Notes under the pieces: model-generated
Seen by the model: the letters and a program-made list of their open reading frames with translations, nothing else
Databases searched by the model: none
What the model was told of the DNA's origin: nothing
DNA from: a virus
Strand: one strand, 5' to 3'
Virus record (IMG/VR): IMGVR_UViG_3300028883_000032
Location: 124,001-188,000 of that record
DNA length: 64,000 nt
In this document: piece after piece, positions 58,145 through 64,000 of the stretch
Layout of the letters: every line of letters begins with the position of its first letter
How positions within the stretch are numbered: the first letter of the stretch is position 1
Translations under genes and position numbers: made by a program

Positions 58145-60106
58145 TTACGCCAATTCCGGTGTGTTTGCTAACCAAGGTGATACAGAATCCTCATTACTAT
58201 CTTCAGAAAATTCAAAACCGGCATTTGGGTCTTCATCTGAAGTAAAAGACTCATTAATAGCAGTAGCCCTGTTTGATGCCAACTCATCTTGTTGTGCTAG
58301 CGCAACATTTTCTACTTCTGGAGTATGGTCTGCCATTTGCGATGCCGCTGCCTGACTTTTATTTCTAGAAGATAAATAGCATGTCGCATCAGCGGCAGCT
58401 TCCCCTATACTAACAATTTGGCCAGCTAGAGACATAGAAGCGGACATTACATTTACAGCGGTTCCAATAGCATTTCCCAAATCTCCGCTTGAAATAAATT
58501 TACCAACAGAACCTCCCATGCTTTCTAAAAATGCAATTGCTTCTCGTATTAGGGGGCTGTTTTCATCGAACTTATTCAAATAACTTAAAGTAACCTTATC
58601 TTGATTAATTCCGGCTTCTATAACCCTTCTTAAATCTGACATCCTAACGACAGCATTTATTAGGGCTTGTTTTCCCAGCCCTTCTGTCACATTACCTTTT
58701 ACATTTGATACTACTGTGGATATTAAGTCTATTATTGAACTTAAAAACATTGCTTTAAGAACATGATAATTATTATCAAAATCGTTTTGCGACTGCAAAT
58801 ACTTAATTATTTCTTTAAATTGCGCAGCTTGCTCTTGCACCGCAGCAAGATCGGCTGCCGCTGCACCGATAAACCCACCACTTTGTCCTGTTTGCCATAT
58901 AGCTTCTAAAGCAATAGTCCACCCTGGAATAGCTAAAGCAGCCTCTGTCTTTTTAGGGGGTACAGATTCTGTTTTATCTTCCATCTCTTCTCTAACGTCT
59001 TTTACTGTTCCTCTTTCTCTAATAATGAAGTTAAGTAACAAATTCATTGTTGTGCTTAATCCACTAATTGTGGCATCAAGGTTTTTCATAGAGTTTAATG
59101 TTAAGTTAACAGCTACGCCTTGGGCTTCCAAACTTGGCTCGCGGGTTTCTACTGTAATTTCGTTTAATTTATATTCTCCAGTATCCGTGATTGTCCAACT
59201 TTTGCCACCGCTTGCAAATTGCCATGTACCATCAGAAAAAAACGACTGAACTGACATATCAGGATTTGATGGTCTGTCAACAGTTAGTTTCAATAGGTTA
59301 ATAACGTCTGGAGTGGGAGTAACGCGATATGTTGCTCCTAAAGCTGCCAATCCCATCAATTTTACTGTGTCATTTAGTCTCCTAATATATTGTTTATAGT
59401 GCTCGTCTAGGAATTTTTTAGTATATGCCCAGTTTGTTTTTATATTTGGGTCTCCCTCGTCGTTATCTGTAAATTCATTAAAACCGCTCTTTAGAGTTCC
59501 TTGTATGGTATCTCCGCCCGTTTGTGTGCGTGCCCTACCTGTCCCGCCATTAAGAAAGTCAATGGCTGAACTTACATTATCCATTGCGCTACTGTGCAAA
59601 CTCGAAGCAAAAATACCGGTTGTGCGAGCTCTCTCGTATACGGCCGAAATTGTTTTTTCTGCCGATTTAAGTTTTCTCTCAGCAGCTCTTACGCGATCAA
59701 TAATGTTGGTTGCCCCATCAAAGGTTCCAAGATAGGCTAATTCACTTAATGCCCCTATTAGTGCATTCACCATTACAATTGCATCTTCCGCCGTGCTAAT
59801 TCTTTGTTGTACCTGTTGCTTCGCAACTCGGTTAGCTAGTGCAAATAATGCTAATTTCATTTGTGGTAACAAAGTCATGGCCATAGCAAACATTGCAACC
59901 CCTCCGGATATTATTTGGCCTAATCCGGTTTCTGTTAAAACTGTTTGTATAGCTTGAGATAGTAAAGTAGATGCAGCACTAGAAAGTAGACCCAACAGAG
60001 CTTCAACTCCTAACCACCCATTATCAGCAGCATTCGCTAAAAGGGAAGCTTCTCTATCACTCATGTACTCTGCATATCTCTGATTTAATCTGTCTTGGCA
60101 GGACAT
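58145..60106 (-). CDS. Large helical virion protein with hydrophobic N-terminal region
   Basis: A 653-residue mostly helical protein; residues ~38-90 (LGLLSSAASTLLSQAIQTVL..., MFAMAMTLL) are hydrophobic. Gly/Ala-rich helical segments also occur at ~300-400 and ~550-600. Could be a tail-tip or injected membrane-penetrating protein. Not recognised; shares one base with the sigma gene. Confidence 0.55.
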   Translation of the reverse strand: MSCQDRLNQRYAEYMSDREASLLANAADNGWLGVEALLGLLSSAASTLLSQAIQTVLTETGLGQIISGGVAMFAMAMTLLPQMKLALFALANRVAKQQVQQRISTAEDAIVMVNALIGALSELAYLGTFDGATNIIDRVRAAERKLKSAEKTISAVYERARTTGIFASSLHSSAMDNVSSAIDFLNGGTGRARTQTGGDTIQGTLKSGFNEFTDNDEGDPNIKTNWAYTKKFLDEHYKQYIRRLNDTVKLMGLAALGATYRVTPTPDVINLLKLTVDRPSNPDMSVQSFFSDGTWQFASGGKSWTITDTGEYKLNEITVETREPSLEAQGVAVNLTLNSMKNLDATISGLSTTMNLLLNFIIRERGTVKDVREEMEDKTESVPPKKTEAALAIPGWTIALEAIWQTGQSGGFIGAAAADLAAVQEQAAQFKEIIKYLQSQNDFDNNYHVLKAMFLSSIIDLISTVVSNVKGNVTEGLGKQALINAVVRMSDLRRVIEAGINQDKVTLSYLNKFDENSPLIREAIAFLESMGGSVGKFISSGDLGNAIGTAVNVMSASMSLAGQIVSIGEAAADATCYLSSRNKSQAAASQMADHTPEVENVALAQQDELASNRATAINESFTSDEDPNAGFEFSEDSNEDSVSPWLANTPELA

Positions 60107-60858
60107 TAAAAGTATTCCATATGGTTTTCTACATCAACAGCTATTTGACTTCGTATTTTTCGTACTTGCGATTCAGGCATGTTCAGTCTGTCTGCTATTT
60201 CAGCGGTCGTCAATTGTGGATTACCTCCCCAACCAAAGGTATACTCCATTATTTTCTTTGTTTTATTGGGGGCCGTGTGATAAATAAGTCTAGCTATTTC
60301 CAGAGCTTTATTTTTAGAATGAAATCCTGCATCAAAGAAAGAACTGGTATCTTCTTTTCCGGTTCCTATGCTCAAATCTTGCCTTAATTCGGCATTCATT
60401 CTTTCGACTTCTTTCGGGGACCAAGCCAAGGCGTCAGCTATTTCGTAAGTTGTTGGAGGCCTGTTTAACTCATCTTCTAGATTTGATTTAATGTTCTGAA
60501 ATCTAGAAATTGCAATCCCACGATGTTCAGGTATTTTTCCGACATTTTGATATTGCAAAACGTATCTTTGAAGATGCTTTAAGTGATTAGTTACGTGTGT
60601 ATTTAAAGCTGCACCTTTATTAGGATCGTAGGTATCAAAACTTTTTACTGTAAGTCTTCTCGCCTCTGATTCTAATGCAGGTCTTGGTAATGGCGCACCA
60701 GTAAATTTATTTACATTACTTTGTATAACAGGATCGAGGCTTTTTAATAGATAAGGCACAACGGCTTTATCACCCATATGATACTGCTTCCAGAGATCAA
60801 CTTCGCGTTCTTTGAGCTGGGATCTAGACAGATCCACCGGTATTTGAAAGCTCTTCAT
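60106..60858 (-). CDS. RNA polymerase sigma-like factor
   Basis: About 250 residues (starts at 60858 or 60879). A sigma-70-like layout is visible: DLWKQYHMGDKAVVPYLLKSL (region 2-like entry), FDTYDPNKGAALNTHVTNHLKHLQRY (region 2.3/2.4-like, with the aromatic strand-melting set), a linker with PPTTYEIADALAWSPKEVERM (region 3), and a C-terminal HTH (TTAEIADRLNMPESQVRKIRSQI, region 4). It probably guides the phage fused RNAP, or the host enzyme, to phage promoters. Placement in the virion operon suggests late function or packaging with the RNAP. Confidence 0.8.
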   Translation of the reverse strand: MKSFQIPVDLSRSQLKEREVDLWKQYHMGDKAVVPYLLKSLDPVIQSNVNKFTGAPLPRPALESEARRLTVKSFDTYDPNKGAALNTHVTNHLKHLQRYVLQYQNVGKIPEHRGIAISRFQNIKSNLEDELNRPPTTYEIADALAWSPKEVERMNAELRQDLSIGTGKEDTSSFFDAGFHSKNKALEIARLIYHTAPNKTKKIMEYTFGWGGNPQLTTAEIADRLNMPESQVRKIRSQIAVDVENHMEYF

Positions 60859-61726
60859 AAATTCTATTTCCTTCATCAATGGCCGCAGTTATATCTTCAA
60901 GATATGCTGCTTGTAGGTCTTCATTTTCAAAAATAGTTTCTCCGCCGCTTGTAAACGTGGAGGAAACGACCTGTCTCCAATTAGATGTCAGTTCTGCTGA
61001 CTGTTTTTCTAAATATGTAATCTGCGCATCATACCCTATTATACTATGTATCAATTGGTTTATTAATTGCGCATCCTGTTGTCCTTTACTTTTCTCTTCT
61101 TGCAGCCTATCGTCTTCCTCCGCCCTAGCTTTAATAATATCAGGAAGTAACAAATCCTTTGAGACATCAATACCAAATTGGTACATCATGTATAATTTTT
61201 CATTATGCAGTACTTTATGTTTTGTAACAATCATTTGCATATTGAAAGACGATGTGTGAGGAGAAGCAGCAACCTTGTTAATACTAAAATTAGTTGGGTA
61301 GAAATAAATTAAGTTCTCCCCTACTACTAATATAGCAATTTTTTTCTTTCTTGCAAGTTGTGTTCCACGTAAATGTTTATCCCAAAACTCTCTCCACATG
61401 GATTCCCACCTATATTTATTATGCGGTTTAGCTTCAAGAAGTGTTCCCGACAACCCATAAACTTTTGTTTTCTCATCAAAGAAAGATAATACAGATGTGC
61501 CACTAAATGTTTCCATAACTTGAACCTTCTCTATATGCGTTTCTTGAAATTGCTGCAAAATAAAATGGTCAGTTAGGAGGATTTCAGTAGATGGCATGTC
61601 CTCTGTTACAAAAGCAGGATTTGGTACTACCAGTATCATAGCTGGTTTTTTTATCAAAGATATATTGGATAATGAAGGTTTGGAATCCCACCCATCTTGA
61701 ATTGAACTTAATGGTAGGTTAGACAT
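60824..61726 (-). CDS. Hypothetical tail or baseplate hub-associated protein
   Basis: A 300-residue protein: beta-rich first 200 residues (SGTSVLSFFDEKTKVYGLSG, KIAILVVGENLIYFYPTNF) and a C-terminal coiled coil. Overlaps the sigma gene by ~35-56 bases and the hub-like gene by eight. Tail-tube or hub-adjacent role inferred from the operon. Confidence 0.55.
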   Translation of the reverse strand: MSNLPLSSIQDGWDSKPSLSNISLIKKPAMILVVPNPAFVTEDMPSTEILLTDHFILQQFQETHIEKVQVMETFSGTSVLSFFDEKTKVYGLSGTLLEAKPHNKYRWESMWREFWDKHLRGTQLARKKKIAILVVGENLIYFYPTNFSINKVAASPHTSSFNMQMIVTKHKVLHNEKLYMMYQFGIDVSKDLLLPDIIKARAEEDDRLQEEKSKGQQDAQLINQLIHSIIGYDAQITYLEKQSAELTSNWRQVVSSTFTSGGETIFENEDLQAAYLEDITAAIDEGNRIYEELSNTGGSV

Positions 61727-63746
61727 TATATACGTTTCCTTGTATTATAGCTTGATACACTCGATCCTGTCTTTCCTTAACAAAAGGCTTTCCTTCGGCC
61801 TCGTTTCCCCAGGAGTTATAATCCCCATCATCCACAGGAGAATCGCCAAGAGAGGTGGCCATGTATGTATGTTCTTCTGAATTTAATGGTTTAGTTGGAT
61901 CGGCTAGCACAAAATTCCAAAAATCTGATTCCTTTACCAAACTTCGTTTTAACAATGGTTTTATTGTTCTGTTAATATCTGCTTCAGATACTCCTTGAGT
62001 AATTGTTTTAATATAAGTTACAAAAGCTTGCATAACTTTCGTAGGATCATTTGTTTCTTCTGTTACTTTATCTAAGTAGTCTTTTAAGTTGGAATCCTCT
62101 AATTCTCCAGTAATTTGTGGATAAGTTTCACTGTAAATTTTGGATGCCCCATATTTTGAGTCGTCAAACAAAGCAGGAAATGAGGGTATGTAGTCATTGT
62201 AATATAACCCAACATTTTTAGTTTGTGAAGAGCCTATAACAGCATTCTCGCTTACTAGTTTTGGTGCTCTTATGCTAAGTGTTTGAGTTGCTGTTCCTCC
62301 AGCACTTATTATAGTAGTAATCCCAGCAATGGTGCCATATACAGAAGGGAATATGGGGTCAACTATTAAAGCGGGAAAGCCAACTAGCCTGTGCGGGCTA
62401 TAAACGGTTGTAATATCAAAAGTTCTGTATCTATACCTTTGGTCAAAAAATTTCAAATCAACCATTTTTTGGATAACCCCATCTCCTGCTTTGGAGTCAT
62501 CTTCTCCAGTAAAAATGTCATCAATGATGGTTAAATCATTTATACCTAGTATTGGGCCTTCGGGATCTTCTGTTGGTTCCTGATTGTTTTTCTTTGCAGA
62601 ATATACATCTGCCAAAGTATACGCTAATCCGCTGGATGCCTTTGCCCTTGTGGCATTGATTCCTCTTATCTTTTCTTCGTCGGTCATTTTTCCACTTAGC
62701 TTGTTTTCGGATTCTCTAAAAATTAACTTTGGGCTTACCCACTCATGTAAACCAAAAGCATTTTCTGCCGCTCCAAGCGATATTTGGAGTGGGTCAAGAC
62801 GCATTATGTGACGAGTTGGCTCACTAGCCATATTCCGCGCATAAGACATGCGTACGACTTCGTTTGGTAAGACTACATTGCATAAGGCAGGTAAAAAATA
62901 ATCAGTTCTTGGTTTTATGAACAAGCTTATTGGCGCTTTATTTCCTGTATCATCATCTGTATAACTTGGTGCTGCTACTGCATTGAATTCATAATTAAGA
63001 AACGATGTTAATTCTGTTAATATGGAATTTAATGGCACGTAAACTGGCCATCTAACCACATTATCTTTTAACAATTTATTTAGTGCTGCTTGACTTATAT
63101 TATCATTTCCTATATTATTGTCTAAAGTTATAATTCTATTAGAGATCTTTAGTGATTTATCCAGTAACTTTGGATAAGGGTTGTTCGCTAGAACTAGTGG
63201 TATTAAACCGTTTTCTCCTGTAAAGAATTCTTTTAGTGTTGACCCTTCATTAAGAGCGGTTACTAAAACAGATGTGGCTGTATTAGTAGGCACTTCATCT
63301 GACATCACTAGTTTTTTAGGGGGTCTGGATCTTTTGCCTCCGTCTACTCCCCCGGAATCCATATCCCCATTCATAACAACCATGTGGCCATCAAAGGTAG
63401 CTGGATTTTGAATTGTTCCCTTTTTCAAGTAAGCTCTATTTAACTCATCTACCAAACTAGTAAATGTTGCCTCAATACCCCTGTTGGATCCAGAACGAGA
63501 AAAACTTATACCGGCTAAACTCCCCTCAAAAATCAGGTAGTATTCCGGCTCTCCCCCATCGCTGGTAGCATCGCTATAAAATACATGCGCTAGTGTCTTT
63601 GGTAGCATGTATAAAAACGCATCGCTAAGAGGTAAAGATACAACAGCTGATGGCGGGCCACCAGTGCTCTCCTGAATAGAAATACTGTTAAAGGGTACTT
63701 CCAACCCTTCCAAATATAATTTACATTGTATATAACTTGCTGACAT
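61719..63746 (-). CDS. Large tail/baseplate hub-like protein
   Basis: A 675-residue protein with N-terminal beta domain (YIQCKLYLEGLEVPFNSISIQ..., LIFEGSLAGISFSRSG) reminiscent of phage hub D-like proteins, then mixed domains and a helical C-terminus (DPTKVMQAFVTYIKTITQG). The position next to tail genes fits a baseplate hub. Family not certain. Confidence 0.55.
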   Translation of the reverse strand: MSASYIQCKLYLEGLEVPFNSISIQESTGGPPSAVVSLPLSDAFLYMLPKTLAHVFYSDATSDGGEPEYYLIFEGSLAGISFSRSGSNRGIEATFTSLVDELNRAYLKKGTIQNPATFDGHMVVMNGDMDSGGVDGGKRSRPPKKLVMSDEVPTNTATSVLVTALNEGSTLKEFFTGENGLIPLVLANNPYPKLLDKSLKISNRIITLDNNIGNDNISQAALNKLLKDNVVRWPVYVPLNSILTELTSFLNYEFNAVAAPSYTDDDTGNKAPISLFIKPRTDYFLPALCNVVLPNEVVRMSYARNMASEPTRHIMRLDPLQISLGAAENAFGLHEWVSPKLIFRESENKLSGKMTDEEKIRGINATRAKASSGLAYTLADVYSAKKNNQEPTEDPEGPILGINDLTIIDDIFTGEDDSKAGDGVIQKMVDLKFFDQRYRYRTFDITTVYSPHRLVGFPALIVDPIFPSVYGTIAGITTIISAGGTATQTLSIRAPKLVSENAVIGSSQTKNVGLYYNDYIPSFPALFDDSKYGASKIYSETYPQITGELEDSNLKDYLDKVTEETNDPTKVMQAFVTYIKTITQGVSEADINRTIKPLLKRSLVKESDFWNFVLADPTKPLNSEEHTYMATSLGDSPVDDGDYNSWGNEAEGKPFVKERQDRVYQAIIQGNVYNV

Positions 63747-63747
63747 A

Positions 63748-64000
63748 TTAGTACATACTGCCTTCTGGAGACACGTAATTTTTGGTTGTTTGAGCCCATG
63801 GGGCGCGTTTAAGAATTGATATTAAATCTTCCAATTGCATGCTAAGAGTAAATTGCATTTTACCTGCTGCATCCAAATCTGCATTTTTTAATTGGTCCGC
63901 TAAAGAACCTTTAGCGGCATCTTCTGGAAGAGACTGAACCAAGCTATCAAATCTATTCAAGGATGAAAATACTGTTTCTGCTTGCGAGGTTAGTTTTTCT
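63748..64000 (-). CDS. Partial CDS at window edge, hypothetical tail protein
   Basis: The frame is open from 64000 to the stop at 63748 and no start is forced, so the gene continues to the right. The visible 83 residues are helical and end with PEGSMY. One base separates it from the hub-like gene. Nothing further can be said. Confidence 0.6.
   Translation of the reverse strand, partial: EKLTSQAETVFSSLNRFDSLVQSLPEDAAKGSLADQLKNADLDAAGKMQFTLSMQLEDLISILKRAPWAQTTKNYVSPEGSMY

Noticed and set aside
1-64000. CRISPR array
   Set aside because: No series of regularly spaced identical repeats occurs; the short direct repeats (APAKK, MKIIID) are coding.

Overview
This window looks like 64 kb of a large, AT-rich tailed phage with a contractile tail, most likely infecting Bacteroidota. 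A portal, a gp6/J-like baseplate protein, tail fibres and a lysis cassette show it is a tailed phage. The host is inferred from two independent signs. Several promoters have the form TTGNNN-17 bp-TATATTTG, which fits the Bacteroidota -7 box TAnnTTTG. The phage tmRNA also encodes a tag beginning Gly-Glu (GETPVLKAA), as Bacteroidota tmRNA tags do.

Layout. Positions 1-29.6 kb are almost all plus-strand early or metabolic genes: many small overlapping ORFs, membrane proteins and zinc ribbons, plus recognisable enzymes. These include nicotinamidase, a CCA-adding enzyme, nicotinate phosphoribosyltransferase, NadD, NadE, MazG-like, HAD, NADAR/YbiA, Nudix, an RNA ligase split by a group I intron, a T5orf172/Mug113 nuclease-like protein, a GP88-like protein, an AAA ATPase, a cold-shock protein and a NYN nuclease. 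tRNA-Gln, tRNA-Arg, tRNA-Ser and tmRNA lie among them. Positions 29.6-35.8 kb (minus) encode one 2046-residue polypeptide carrying RNA polymerase beta followed by beta prime. Positions 35.8-42.0 kb (plus) hold small genes, an ~830-nt noncoding and highly structured region directly upstream of a retron-type reverse transcriptase, a tRNA-like structure and a glycosyltransferase. Positions 42.0-64.0 kb (minus) are the virion and lysis operon: portal, a one-repeat mitochondrial-carrier-like protein, amidase, holin-like and spanin-like proteins, a PAS-domain protein, two large fibres, baseplate genes, an RNA polymerase sigma-like factor and hub/tail proteins. The last of these runs off the right edge.

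How the parts may work together. (1) Fused RNAP plus sigma factor suggest phage-directed transcription. A motif GGNATAAGA recurs 11 times exactly between genes, often immediately after a terminator, and is a candidate phage promoter. (2) PncA, PncB, NadD and NadE form a complete nicotinamide-to-NAD+ Preiss-Handler route and sit with NADAR and Nudix genes, which suggests NAD+ restoration or ADP-ribose handling against NAD-depleting defence. (3) The CCA-adding enzyme, RNA ligase, tRNAs and tmRNA form an RNA repair and translation rescue set. (4) The retron RT with its very long structured RNA, and the group I intron carrying seven small ORFs and no recognisable homing endonuclease, are the most unusual elements. 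All functions are inferred by reading the sequence; no database search was run.
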